From assembly GCF_003634105.1 (NCBI RefSeq), contig NZ_RBIQ01000007.1:1240001-1304000 (forward strand): 64,000 nt of DNA. Direction: 5' to 3'. The number at the start of each line of letters is the position of its first letter. Position 1 is the first letter of the stretch. A program made the translations under genes and the position numbers. This document shows, piece by piece, positions 51,187-60,360 of the stretch. This stretch comes from Maribacter vaceletii. GTDB lineage: Bacteria; Bacteroidota; Bacteroidia; Flavobacteriales; Flavobacteriaceae. The notes beneath the pieces are model-generated. The model saw only the letters and a program-made list of their open reading frames with translations. It had not been told where the DNA came from and did not search any database.

Positions 51187-51244
51187 CAAGAAAGTCTTAT
51201 TAAAACTTTCTTAGAAGAATTTTTTGGTTGGTTATTTAGTTAAG

Positions 51245-51279
51245 AACCGCTTTAAGCAATATGTTTAAAGCGGTTTTTT
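51245..51279 (+). terminator. Terminator after the tandem-domain lipoprotein gene
   Basis: An 11-bp perfect stem (AACCGCTTTAA with its complement, 9-base loop) followed by a T-run. A shorter hairpin (AAGAAAGT/ACTTTCTT) precedes it. Confidence 0.88.
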
Positions 51280-51397
51280 ATTTTGGTTATTCTGTAACGG
51301 TTTGTTATTAAGGACACTAAGAAGTTTAAATTTTTAATAAAAATTAGCTATATCCTTAATTATTAAACACTTTGAGGTGTTCCAAAAGAAATTGTTC

Positions 51398-51405
51398 TAT
51401 TTTTG
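51398..51405 (+). promoter_or_regulatory. -7 element of the third SulP gene
   Basis: TATTTTTG is a full match to TAnnTTTG, 18 bases before the GTG start. The nearest TTG is 23 bases upstream, farther than usual. Confidence 0.4.
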
Positions 51406-51423
51406 CGCCCTTAAATTAGTGAT

Positions 51424-52995
51424 GTGAAAAAGTATCTAAATCTTTTCGATTTTAAACAAAAAGTAAATTATAAAACAGAAATACTATCTGGATTAACGGT
51501 AGCCCTAGCATTAGTGCCAGAAGCAATAGCTTTTGCGTTAATTCCAGGATTTTCTCCTTTAACAGGCCTTTATGCTGCTTTTGTATTGGCATTAATTACT
51601 TCTATTTTTGGTGGTAGACCAGGAATGATTTCTGGTGCAACAGGTGCTGTTGCCGTTGTCTTTATAGGTCTTATTTTAGAATTAAAAAGAAACTTTCCAG
51701 GAATTGAGCCAGAGACAATTCTTAATTATGTCTTTGCCACTGTTATTATAGCAGGGGTTTTACAAATATTAGCCGGAGTTTTACGTCTAGGTAAATTTAT
51801 ACGTTTAGTACCGCATCCTGTAATGTTCGGGTTTGTAAACGGTTTAGCCATTATTATTTTTATGGCACAGTTTCCTAATTTTTATCAAAAAGGAACAGAA
51901 AATCTTTTAGAAGGGAGTGCTATGTATGTAATGCTTGGTTTAACTCTCTTAACTATGTTAATAATTTGGGGATTACCAAAGTTAACAAAAGCAATACCTT
52001 CTTCATTAGTTGCTATTATAGTAGTTTCTGCAATTGTTATTGGTTTTGGTGTAGATACCCTTACAGTAGCAGACACCATGAAAGAAGGAGAGTCTATAAA
52101 AGGTGGTTTTCCTCCCCTCTCTATTCCTAATATTCCATTAACATTAGAAACTTTTAAAATTATTTTTCCGTATGCTGCAATTGTAGCTGGTGTAGGTTTA
52201 ATAGAAAGTTTACTTACCCTAAATATTATTGATGAGATTACAGATACTAGAGGTAGTGGCAATAAAGAGTGTGTAGCACAGGGAACAGCAAACATACTTT
52301 CTGGGTTTTTATCAGGAATGGGTGGTTGTGCAATGATTGGGCAAAGTTTAATTAACACCTCTTCAGGAGCTAGAGCTCGTTTATCTGGAATAACAGCAGC
52401 AGTAATGCTTTTGGTATTTATAATGTTTGGGTCTAATCTAATAGAGCAGTTACCAATGGCTGCTTTGGTAGGATTAATGTTTATGGTAGCTATAGGTACG
52501 TTTGAGTGGGCAAGTTTTAAAACTTTTAGAAAAATGCCAAATTCTGATGTTATAGTAATGGTACTAGTAACTTTAATTACAGCTATAACTCATAATCTTG
52601 CTGTAGCTGTATTATTAGGAGTAATAATTTCTGCACTTGCATATTCTTGGGAAAATGCAAAACGTATTAGAGCAAGAAAACATGTTGACGAGGATGGAAT
52701 TAAGCATTATGAAATTTTTGGCCCTTTGTTTTTTGGTTCTACAACACTTTTTAATGAGAAGTTTGATGTTCAAGGAGACCCAGAAGAGATAATTATAGAC
52801 TTTAAAGAAAGTAGAGTAGCAGATATGTCTGGTATAGAAGCCTTAAATAAACTTACAGAACGTTACCAAAAAGTGGGTAAAAAAGTACATTTAAGGCATT
52901 TAAGTAAAGATTGTATACGCTTACTTAAAGATGCTGATGATATTATAGATGTAAATGTTTTAGAGGATCCTACTTATAAAGTAGTTGCTAAATAA
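51424..52995 (+). CDS. SulP-family anion transporter, GTG start
   Basis: A third SulP transporter, 523 residues, starting at GTG 51424. The N-terminus TEILSGLTVALALVPEAIAFAL is the canonical SulP signature, GGCAMIGQSLINTSSGAR the conserved repeat, and a C-terminal STAS domain covers about 430-520 (KESRVADMSGIEALNKL). Unlike the two near carbonic anhydrase, its sequence is of the common sulfate-permease type; the substrate is still unknown. It is monocistronic and converges with the sulfatase cluster. Confidence 0.93.
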   Translation: MKKYLNLFDFKQKVNYKTEILSGLTVALALVPEAIAFALIPGFSPLTGLYAAFVLALITSIFGGRPGMISGATGAVAVVFIGLILELKRNFPGIEPETILNYVFATVIIAGVLQILAGVLRLGKFIRLVPHPVMFGFVNGLAIIIFMAQFPNFYQKGTENLLEGSAMYVMLGLTLLTMLIIWGLPKLTKAIPSSLVAIIVVSAIVIGFGVDTLTVADTMKEGESIKGGFPPLSIPNIPLTLETFKIIFPYAAIVAGVGLIESLLTLNIIDEITDTRGSGNKECVAQGTANILSGFLSGMGGCAMIGQSLINTSSGARARLSGITAAVMLLVFIMFGSNLIEQLPMAALVGLMFMVAIGTFEWASFKTFRKMPNSDVIVMVLVTLITAITHNLAVAVLLGVIISALAYSWENAKRIRARKHVDEDGIKHYEIFGPLFFGSTTLFNEKFDVQGDPEEIIIDFKESRVADMSGIEALNKLTERYQKVGKKVHLRHLSKDCIRLLKDADDIIDVNVLEDPTYKVVAK

Positions 52996-53040
52996 TTTAA
53001 ATGATCGCTTAGGAATAACTCCTAAGCAATCATTTAAATT
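52995..53040. terminator. Hairpin between SulP and sulfatase genes
   Basis: A 17-bp imperfect stem (TAAATGAT-GCTTAGGA with its complement, one mismatch, 5-base loop) between converging genes. It lacks a T-run, so termination strength is uncertain. Confidence 0.6.
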
Positions 53041-53046
53041 AGTGTT

Positions 53047-54582
53047 TTAACGTATACCAGTAATAATTTTACTATCTCTTGTTGTGTTATACTTTTTAAA
53101 AAGAAGATTTACTGTTTTTTTATAGTTAGGGTTGTTTATTAAATTATTTTTTTCCTTTTCAGTAGGGTCTTTCTTTAAATTAAATAAAGCATAAGGTTTT
53201 CTGGTAGTATAGGTTTTATCCTTTTTATCAATAGTAATTATAAGTTTAAAATCTCCATCAATAATAATTCCTTCTTGAGCTGTACCACTTTGTAACATTA
53301 GAAAAGGGTGAGGTCTTAAGTTAGATTCTCCTAAGAATATGGGTAATAAAGAAGAAGAATCTAAGGCGTTTTCAGAATCTAATTCTTGATTTGTTATTTC
53401 TGCTAAGGTTGCCATAACATCTAAACCAATAATAGGAACATCGGATTTAGAGTTTGGTTTTATCTTATTTGGCCATGAAGCAATAAAAGGAACACGATGG
53501 CCACCTTCATAGCAAAGATTTTTATGCCCACGGTAAATACTGCTAGAATTATGATTAGCCTTTAGCGTATTAGGAGTATGTAAACCACCATTGTCTGATG
53601 TTATAATTATTAAAGTATTATCGTACAGTTTCTTTTTCTTTAAAGATTGTACAAGCATTTCTATTTGTATATCTAGTTCTTTAACTAGGTCTAAATGATT
53701 AGATGGAGTTGTACCTGCTACTTTTTTACCATTTAATTCTTTAGATGGGGTATGTGGTAAATGTACCGCTTGAGTAGAGTAATACATAAAGAAAGGCTTT
53801 TTTTCTTCTCTTTTTTCAATATAAGAGATAGCCTTATTAGCTAAAACACCACCAATTAAATGAGGATCCCAATTACTATCGCCTAACCCTTCTAACTTAT
53901 CCAGTTTAACTCCTATTTTGTCCATGTCTTTTTGCGATATGTAGTCAATACGAGAATCATTCTGTAACGGCATCATATTTCCATTTTCATAGACAGCATA
54001 AGGAGAGGCTTGTATTCCTGCAGCAAGTGTTACACTATAATCAAAACCGTTAGATTGTGGGCCACCAGAAACAATTTTTCGAATATCTACTTCTGTTTCT
54101 GGCTTATTTCTTAACCCTCTATATATTTGGGTGGTATCCCCTTTTCTGAAATAATTTCCTCCTAAATGCCATTTTCCAAAAAATGCAGTTTGGTAACCTG
54201 CGTTTTTCATAAGTTTCCCTAGAGTAAGTTGGTTGGGTTTAATAGGAGATTCTTGGTAAGCACCCCAAACTCCCCAAGGAAAATCACTACGGTAGCAATG
54301 ATTACCAGTCATAATTGCATAACGGGAAGGAGCGCAAAGAGCAGCTGGTGAATGGGCATTGGTAAATATCATTCCGGATTCAGATAATTTATCAATCGTT
54401 GGAGTTTCAACAATAATTTTATCCGAATTAATTTTTCTATAGTGAGATATATCTCCAACACCTATGTCGTCTGCAAGAATTACCACCACATTTGGTTGTT
54501 CTTGGGCGTTAGCTAAAGAAAAAATTAGGGATATATTCAGAAAAAAGAATTGGAACAACTGTTTTTTGAAAGTATAAATCAT
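53047..54582 (-). CDS. Secreted sulfatase (S1 family)
   Basis: A 511-residue type I sulfatase that removes sulfate esters, probably from an algal polysaccharide. The signal peptide ends LANAQ (about 27). Calcium ligands are in ILADDIGVGD, and the formylglycine motif is Cys83-Ala-Pro-Ser-Arg in ALCAPSRYAIMTG. HLPHTPSKEL and ITSDNGG complete the site. The Cys must be oxidised by a maturase, which is not encoded here. It is the last gene of the GH16-sulfatase-sulfatase unit, five bases after the previous gene. Confidence 0.95.
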   Translation of the reverse strand: MIYTFKKQLFQFFFLNISLIFSLANAQEQPNVVVILADDIGVGDISHYRKINSDKIIVETPTIDKLSESGMIFTNAHSPAALCAPSRYAIMTGNHCYRSDFPWGVWGAYQESPIKPNQLTLGKLMKNAGYQTAFFGKWHLGGNYFRKGDTTQIYRGLRNKPETEVDIRKIVSGGPQSNGFDYSVTLAAGIQASPYAVYENGNMMPLQNDSRIDYISQKDMDKIGVKLDKLEGLGDSNWDPHLIGGVLANKAISYIEKREEKKPFFMYYSTQAVHLPHTPSKELNGKKVAGTTPSNHLDLVKELDIQIEMLVQSLKKKKLYDNTLIIITSDNGGLHTPNTLKANHNSSSIYRGHKNLCYEGGHRVPFIASWPNKIKPNSKSDVPIIGLDVMATLAEITNQELDSENALDSSSLLPIFLGESNLRPHPFLMLQSGTAQEGIIIDGDFKLIITIDKKDKTYTTRKPYALFNLKKDPTEKEKNNLINNPNYKKTVNLLFKKYNTTRDSKIITGIR

Positions 54583-54587
54583 ATTTT

Positions 54588-55898
54588 TTATTTAAAGTAA
54601 TTTGGATAAATGTATTTTAAATTTAAAGTGTCTCCTGTGTTTTTTTGCCATTGTAGCATAGCAGCCCCCATTTTTTTTAAAGTTGGTGTTTTCGTTTTAT
54701 CTGTAATTATATTTTTAGTTTCCCAAGGATCTAGTTTTAAATTATACAATTCTGCAGCTTTAGCTTGGGGATATAAGATAAGTTTATAATTATCCTTGAC
54801 AATAGCTCTTTGGTCATTAAACATAGCTAGGTATATAGATGAATAAGGGCTTACTATAGTATTATCCTCTATCTGTGGGACTAAGGAATTAAATTCAATA
54901 TATTCAGGAATGTCTATTCCTACTAACTCTAATATAGTTGGGTATATATCTTGTAGATATATACGTTCTTTTTTCTTTTTATTTTGTGGCATTCCAGGGC
55001 CCATTATTATTAAGGGTGCTTTTGCACTTATATCATATAAACATACTTTACCTGCAACCCCATTTTCTCCAAAACTTATACCATGATCGGACATAAATAC
55101 TATTATAGAATTTTCATATAATCCATTGTTTTTTAAAGCAGAGATAATGTCTCCGATACGATCGTCCATATGGGTTACCATTGCATTATTTTGTTGGTAA
55201 CGATTTTTCATAGTTTTAGGGTTTAAAGGCGCAGAGGTGTAATTATATTTTATATTTGGATGTAAAGGGCCAGCTTTTACGCTAGGGGGTAATATAACCT
55301 CTTTTGGAGGATACATATCATAATATTTTTGTTCTGTTTGCCTGGGAACATGCGGAGCATTAAATGCGGTGTATAAAAAGAAAGGTTTTTTCCTTTTAGC
55401 AGCCATTTTAATAAACGCTACAGACTCTTTTCCTACTATATCAGTATAATGGCCATCTTTACTATTATAAGTCTTTAATTGCCCTGGTAATATGGTGCCA
55501 TAATTATCAAAGGTTGCTTTTGGAGATTTACCAAGTGCATGCCATTTTCCAGTTACGTAGGTTTCGTAACCAGCAGTTTTTAAGCGTTCTGTAAGCGATG
55601 GGCCTGGAACATTTTTTTTAGTAATTTTAGATGCATTCCATAAAAAAGTTCCATTAAACAGCATAGTTCTACTAGGAATACATACAGCAGGAGACCAGCA
55701 CCCCATATTATAGGCATTGGTAAAATAGACACCAGATTCTGCTATTTTATCTATGTTAGGTGTTTTAATATTTCCAAATCTGTAGGCGCCTACGGCAACA
55801 TTACTTTGGTCATCAGATTCTATTAAAATAATATTAGGCTGGGCTACTCCAAAAAAATGTACTAAAAATATAGCTATACTAAAAAGTAATTTTTGCAT
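54588..55898 (-). CDS. Secreted sulfatase (S1 family), second
   Basis: A 436-residue type I sulfatase with a signal peptide (cleavage near 19). Calcium ligands are in LIESDDQS, and the formylglycine motif is Cys73-Ile-Pro-Ser-Arg in AVCIPSRTM. HVPRQTEQ and FMSDHGISFGENG follow. It differs enough from its neighbour to have another target position on the sugar chain. It lies four bases after the GH16 gene, so the three form one operon. Confidence 0.95.
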   Translation of the reverse strand: MQKLLFSIAIFLVHFFGVAQPNIILIESDDQSNVAVGAYRFGNIKTPNIDKIAESGVYFTNAYNMGCWSPAVCIPSRTMLFNGTFLWNASKITKKNVPGPSLTERLKTAGYETYVTGKWHALGKSPKATFDNYGTILPGQLKTYNSKDGHYTDIVGKESVAFIKMAAKRKKPFFLYTAFNAPHVPRQTEQKYYDMYPPKEVILPPSVKAGPLHPNIKYNYTSAPLNPKTMKNRYQQNNAMVTHMDDRIGDIISALKNNGLYENSIIVFMSDHGISFGENGVAGKVCLYDISAKAPLIIMGPGMPQNKKKKERIYLQDIYPTILELVGIDIPEYIEFNSLVPQIEDNTIVSPYSSIYLAMFNDQRAIVKDNYKLILYPQAKAAELYNLKLDPWETKNIITDKTKTPTLKKMGAAMLQWQKNTGDTLNLKYIYPNYFK

Positions 55899-55902
55899 TT
55901 TC

Positions 55903-56742
55903 TTATTTTTTGATTGGTTCTAGAGTATATGCTCTTACCCAATCATAATACGTTGTGTTTTTAGTGTCATTGGCTAATTCTTCTGGAGTTGGTGGAGTTT
56001 CCCAATTATAGGTTTCTGTAACCATATGCATGTACATAGGCTTGTTAAATGGAGTTTTGTTATAATATGTACTAGGGTTCATTGTAAATTGATATACACC
56101 ATCTAAATATATTTTAATAGTAGTAGCGTCTACCCACCAACATCCATAAACATGATAAGCTTCATTTGCAGGGGGATTTATTTTAGCAGTCCCTCCTTGC
56201 GATTTTGTAGATTTTTCGCCATTACAATCGGTATTAAAAATGTGGGTGTTAGAGTGGAGTTTAGTTCTAAAATCTAGTTTTCTTTTTTGTTGCCCAACAA
56301 CTTCAACTATATCTAATTCATGTTGTTCTCTTGGGCAATCTTTAGGGTTTGGTTTATTTTTCATCCAGAAGGTAGAAGACATACTAATGCTAGATGCTTT
56401 CATTTTGGCTTCATAATAACCGTAAAATCCATCTTTAGCAACAGATGCTACTGCACCTCCTTTAATAGTATATTTTTTGTCTCCCTTTAAAACAGAATTT
56501 TTTATTTGTAAGTTACCGTCTTTCACAGATACTTGGGAAGCTCTAAAAGTAGCTGGAGGCCTTCCATTTACCCAGTAAGGGGATCTATCATACCATTTAT
56601 CAGCATTTAATTTTGTGCCATTAAATTCATCTGTAAACTTTTCATTTTTTACCCATTTGTAACCTTCAGGTGCATTAGGAGTTTGTGCTGTTAATTGAAA
56701 CGTAATTATAAATAAAATTAAATATGCAATTTTCTTTTTCAT
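55903..56742 (-). CDS. Glycoside hydrolase family 16 (agarase/porphyranase-like)
   Basis: A 279-residue secreted beta-glucanase-fold enzyme; the signal peptide ends LTAQ (20). The catalytic motif is Glu142-Leu-Asp144-Ile-Val-Glu147 in HELDIVE, with Glu142 as nucleophile and Glu147 as acid/base. DEFNGTKLNADKWYDRSP and GRPPATFRASQVSVKDGNL resemble marine galactanase members (agarase, porphyranase, carrageenase groups). With two sulfatases downstream, a sulfated galactan is the likely substrate. No SusC/SusD pair is in the window. Confidence 0.9.
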   Translation of the reverse strand: MKKKIAYLILFIITFQLTAQTPNAPEGYKWVKNEKFTDEFNGTKLNADKWYDRSPYWVNGRPPATFRASQVSVKDGNLQIKNSVLKGDKKYTIKGGAVASVAKDGFYGYYEAKMKASSISMSSTFWMKNKPNPKDCPREQHELDIVEVVGQQKRKLDFRTKLHSNTHIFNTDCNGEKSTKSQGGTAKINPPANEAYHVYGCWWVDATTIKIYLDGVYQFTMNPSTYYNKTPFNKPMYMHMVTETYNWETPPTPEELANDTKNTTYYDWVRAYTLEPIKK

Positions 56743-56762
56743 AATGATTAGATGTGATCATT
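56743..56762. promoter_or_regulatory. Inverted repeat at the GH16 operon start
   Basis: AATGAT, 8 bases, ATCATT lies immediately upstream of the GH16 ATG. As DNA it may be an operator; as RNA it could fold over the ribosome site. No matching regulator is encoded nearby. Confidence 0.3.
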
Positions 56763-56840
56763 TTAATCGTTGTGTAAAGCTATGCATATTGTCTTCTAAA
56801 TACTGCTACATATGGTCTATAAAATAACACTGTTGTTTAC

Positions 56841-56868
56841 AAAAAAAAAGCCACCTAAGTAGGTGGCT
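56841..56868 (-). terminator. Terminator after the cytochrome c gene
   Basis: An 8-bp GC-rich stem (AGCCACCT with its complement, 4-base loop) followed on the minus strand by eight or nine T. It separates the cytochrome gene from the GH16 operon. Confidence 0.92.
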
Positions 56869-56895
56869 CTTGTATATTATAGTTTTTTAAAAGTC

Positions 56896-57375
56896 TTATA
56901 AAGTTCTAAGATACTCTAAAATTGACCTTGCATCTCCTTCACTAAGGTTTTGGTTTATCATAATTGCATTGTTATATTCTTTTAATAAAGCCTGTGCAAT
57001 AGGGTCTTCTTTTATCATCTTATCTGGGTTTAAAATCATATTCATTACCCACTCTGGGCTTCTACGATCTAATACACCTTTTAAAGCAGGTCCAATCATA
57101 CGTTTGTCTACCATATGGCAAGCTGTACAAACTGTTCTAAATTTTTCTTCACCTGCAGTAGCCATATCTGTATTAATATCAGCATCAAGTGTTATAGCAG
57201 TAATTGGCCCTACTCCTTTATTACTTAAATCTACTGGTACTTCTTGAGTCTCTGTTGTAGTTTTTGCTTCTGTTTTGGTTCTGTTCATTTCAAAACCAGG
57301 TTTTTTTTCTTCTTTTTTCTCTCCGCAGCTTACGATTAAAGCTCCTAATGCTAAAATGCTGAATATTTTTTTCAT
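56896..57375 (-). CDS. Mono-haem cytochrome c lipoprotein
   Basis: A 159-residue envelope protein; the lipoprotein signal ends ALIVSC (Cys17). A Thr/Glu-rich linker leads to one class I cytochrome c domain with the haem site Cys83-Thr-Ala-Cys86-His87. IGPALKGVLDRR is the usual next segment, and a Met in the C-terminal part (MNMILNPDKM) is the likely sixth ligand. It probably shuttles electrons to an oxidase. It has its own terminator. Confidence 0.93.
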   Translation of the reverse strand: MKKIFSILALGALIVSCGEKKEEKKPGFEMNRTKTEAKTTTETQEVPVDLSNKGVGPITAITLDADINTDMATAGEEKFRTVCTACHMVDKRMIGPALKGVLDRRSPEWVMNMILNPDKMIKEDPIAQALLKEYNNAIMINQNLSEGDARSILEYLRTL

Positions 57376-57417
57376 TGTTTTGTTTGATTTTGCGCCTAAG
57401 ATAATAAATAGAAAAAA

Positions 57418-58383
57418 TTAATACACTTCATTAAAGAAATTTAACCCTCTTTTTTCGCTATAAGTAATGTTTTCTTTGCCAAAAAAACCAACATGGCCAC
57501 CAAAATTAGGAATTTCAAAATATAAAGAGAGGCTATTTTTTGCCTCTAAATATGGATAACAATCGACTCCTAAAAAAGAATCATTTTTAGCATTTATTAA
57601 TAAAGTTGGAATTTTAATATTGGGTAAAAACTGAAGAGAACTACAATTTTTATAGTAATCTAAGGCGTTTTTAAATCCATGTGCTTTGCTTGTATAGGTA
57701 TCATCAAAATCTTTTAAAGTCTTTATGTTTTGTATTTCTTTTGTTGAAATTAAATCTGGAAAAATTTCTAGTTTTTCAACTAATTTTTCTTTTAGGTGCT
57801 TTTTAAAACGTTTAGCGTATAAAATGTTATTTGTTTTTAAAAACTGTTCTTGAGAGTTTTTTAGATTACATGGAACAGATATTGCCACGGCAGATTTAAT
57901 TTGTGAAGGAACTTTTGTAGGCCGTTCCCCTAAATATTTTAAAACTAAATTTCCTCCTAAGCTAAACCCTTTTAAGTAAAGCTCATCATAATTTTTATTT
58001 TCTAGAATATGGCTAATTACAGCGTTTAAATCTTCAGTAGCACCAGAGTGGTAAGAACGGAATAAAGTGTTGGTTTCGCCACTGCAGCCTCGTAAATTAA
58101 TAGAGCAGCAATCATAATTAGATAAATTAAATAGTTTTGCACTTCCTAATACATAAGCTCTTTGCGCGTTGCCTTCTAACCCATGAACTATAATAGCAAC
58201 TTTGTTTGTTTGGCTTTTAGAATAGCTCCAATCTAAATCTAAAAAGTCTCCGTCTGTTAAAACTATTCTTTCTCTTTGTTGTTTTACTCCAGAAACTTTT
58301 CTAAATAAACCTGAGTAAATAGTAGAAAAATGACCATTTTTAAACAGTAATGGAGGGTGGTATAAAGAAGGGATAATTGGCAT
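57418..58383 (-). CDS. YheT-type alpha/beta hydrolase
   Basis: A 321-residue cytoplasmic hydrolase. HGLEGNAQRAYVLG (68-81) is the oxyanion region, GFSLGG (139-144) the nucleophile elbow with Ser141, and GGHVGFFGKE near the end holds the His. The family is called YheT/EMB8 after its relatives; substrates are probably short esters or lipids. It starts in a TAATG overlap with the preceding ACT gene, so the two are translationally coupled. Confidence 0.93.
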   Translation of the reverse strand: MPIIPSLYHPPLLFKNGHFSTIYSGLFRKVSGVKQQRERIVLTDGDFLDLDWSYSKSQTNKVAIIVHGLEGNAQRAYVLGSAKLFNLSNYDCCSINLRGCSGETNTLFRSYHSGATEDLNAVISHILENKNYDELYLKGFSLGGNLVLKYLGERPTKVPSQIKSAVAISVPCNLKNSQEQFLKTNNILYAKRFKKHLKEKLVEKLEIFPDLISTKEIQNIKTLKDFDDTYTSKAHGFKNALDYYKNCSSLQFLPNIKIPTLLINAKNDSFLGVDCYPYLEAKNSLSLYFEIPNFGGHVGFFGKENITYSEKRGLNFFNEVY

Positions 58384-58787
58384 TAGTTAGAATAATTCTT
58401 AGATAATTCTGATAAAACGGTAATTGCTTTTTTTGCATCTTTTTTATCTATAAAAATATGATCGTGATAATAGCCTGCAATTACATTACAACTAATATTG
58501 TGTTTTGCTAATTCTGAAGAAAATAATGCAGTTAAACCTACAGCATCTAAAGAAGAGTGTATCATTAGAGTAATCCATGCAGCAACATATTTATAGGTAA
58601 GACCTAAAGAGTCTGCTTTTTGTTGTTCCATAACAATTGTAGTACCTTCTTGTTCTTTAAACTCGCAAATAGTATCTTTTCTATCTATTAGATTTATATT
58701 TTTAACGGTTGTAAAAACATAACTTCCTTTATTTAATTTAGGAGTCATTCCTTCTATTAACTTACTCAAATCTAATTCTCCAGACAT
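58383..58787 (-). CDS. ACT-domain protein (COG3602-like)
   Basis: A 134-residue soluble protein with two tandem ACT-like folds. [20 protein letters not shown] starts the first, and [20 protein letters not shown] is the classic ACT helix of the second. ACT domains usually bind amino acids. It sits between the nitronate monooxygenase and YheT genes with one-base gaps, so the three are one operon; a link between them is not obvious. Confidence 0.88.
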   Translation of the reverse strand: MSGELDLSKLIEGMTPKLNKGSYVFTTVKNINLIDRKDTICEFKEQEGTTIVMEQQKADSLGLTYKYVAAWITLMIHSSLDAVGLTALFSSELAKHNISCNVIAGYYHDHIFIDKKDAKKAITVLSELSKNYSN

Positions 58788-58788
58788 A

Positions 58789-59763
58789 TTATTTAGGATA
58801 TATTTCTAGATATTTTGTTTGTTCTTCAATGGCAAATTGAAATTCAGATTTTAGATTAGTGACCAACTGGGATACAGAAGTGGTATTCTCTATAGTAGCT
58901 ACTCCTTGCCCAGCAGACCAGATAGTTTTCCATGCTTTAGCCTCGGTATCCATTTCTTTTCCAAAATCTATTTTTGTATCTTTTTTTAAATCTTCTTCTG
59001 TAATACCAGCAGCTTGTAAACTTGCTCCCAAAAAATTGGCATGTACTCCAGAGATAGATGCCGTATAAACAACATCACTGGCTCCAGCCTCAATAATCAT
59101 TTTTCTATATTCTTCTGTAGCTTTACTTTCATTCGTATTAATAAAACGAGTACCCATGTATGCCAAATCTGCTCCCATTTGTAATGCAGAAGCAATATCT
59201 CTACCAGTACTTATACAACCAGAGAGTAGAATAGTTTTGTCAAAAAACTGTTTTATTTCAGAGACTAAAGTCATAGGATTTATAGTGCCTCCATGTCCGC
59301 CAGCCCCTGCCGCAACTAAAATTAAACCATCTACACCGGCACCAGCCGCTTTTTTTGCATGACGTTTTTTAATCACATCATGAAAAACTAGTCCACCATA
59401 GCTATGAATAGCGTCTACTACTTGAGATACTGCACCTAAAGAAGTAATTACTAACGGCACTTTGTATTTAATACATAGTTTTATATCTTCTTGTAACCTT
59501 GGGTTAGTTGGGTGCACAATAAGGTTAACACCAAATGGAGCTGCTTTTTTGCCAGTTTCTTTTTCAAAAGCACTTAAAGCAGTTTGTATTTCTATAAGCC
59601 ATTCTTCAAACCCTTCACTGGTACGTTGGTTAAGAGCAGGAAAGGTGCCTACAATACCATTTTTGCAACATTCAATAACTAATTGCGGTCCAGAAATTAA
59701 AAACATTGGGGCAGCAACGGCAGGTAAAGAGAGCTCTTTTATAAAAGATGGTTTTGTAATCAT
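58789..59763 (-). CDS. Nitronate monooxygenase (2-nitropropane dioxygenase type)
   Basis: A 324-residue FMN enzyme of the NMO/2-NPD family. The N-terminus [20 protein letters not shown] is the first barrel strand, and GAGGHGG with [15 protein letters not shown] forms the FMN phosphate site. It oxidises toxic nitronates such as propionate-3-nitronate, though related proteins have other targets. It is the first gene of a three-gene run (with the ACT and YheT genes) on the minus strand. Confidence 0.9.
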   Translation of the reverse strand: MITKPSFIKELSLPAVAAPMFLISGPQLVIECCKNGIVGTFPALNQRTSEGFEEWLIEIQTALSAFEKETGKKAAPFGVNLIVHPTNPRLQEDIKLCIKYKVPLVITSLGAVSQVVDAIHSYGGLVFHDVIKKRHAKKAAGAGVDGLILVAAGAGGHGGTINPMTLVSEIKQFFDKTILLSGCISTGRDIASALQMGADLAYMGTRFINTNESKATEEYRKMIIEAGASDVVYTASISGVHANFLGASLQAAGITEEDLKKDTKIDFGKEMDTEAKAWKTIWSAGQGVATIENTTSVSQLVTNLKSEFQFAIEEQTKYLEIYPK

Positions 59764-59883
59764 AGATGTTTGCTTTAGAGTTAACTATTAAAATTAAGAA
59801 TATTTTTTTCTTAAAATGTTCCTTGTTCTTCAAAACTATACTATTTTTATGAAGTATTATGCATGCATAACAAAAAAATAACT

Positions 59884-60360
59884 ATGTATTTAAAAGATTT
59901 TGAAATTCGATGGAGTGATGTAGACGCTAATAGACATTTAGCAAACTCTGCATATTTAAATTTTATGAGCCATACTAGAATGGCTTTTTTAATGGAATTA
60001 GGCTTTACACATAAAACTATGGAAGAAGAGGGGATTGGTCCAGTAGTTTTTTATGAACATATGTATTATTTTAAAGAAGCTTTTCCTGGTAAACCCGTAA
60101 AAGTATCTATGGAAGTTGTTGGTATGAGTGAAGATGGTAAATTTTTTGAATTTCACCATAATTTCTACGATTACAAAGGAAGAAACTTTGCACATTGTGA
60201 AATGATGGGTGCTTGGGTAAATTTAAAAACTAGAGCATTAACAGGTCTTAATCAAAGTTTTTTAAATGCATTCTCTAAAGTAGAGAAACCTAAAGGATTT
60301 AGAGTGCTAACAAAAGAAAATACTAGGAAATTTGCAAGAGTTCCTAAGGATTTGGAATAG
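59884..60360 (+). CDS. Hotdog-fold acyl-CoA thioesterase
   Basis: A ~158-residue cytoplasmic thioesterase. RWSDVDANRHLANSAYLNF is the 4HBT signature with its catalytic Asp. It probably hydrolyses acyl-CoA or acyl-ACP. I prefer the ATG at 59884; an in-frame ATG at 59863 would add seven residues (MHNKKIT) and cannot be excluded. Its 3' end overlaps the converging EamA gene by 17 bases. Confidence 0.9.
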   Translation: MYLKDFEIRWSDVDANRHLANSAYLNFMSHTRMAFLMELGFTHKTMEEEGIGPVVFYEHMYYFKEAFPGKPVKVSMEVVGMSEDGKFFEFHHNFYDYKGRNFAHCEMMGAWVNLKTRALTGLNQSFLNAFSKVEKPKGFRVLTKENTRKFARVPKDLE

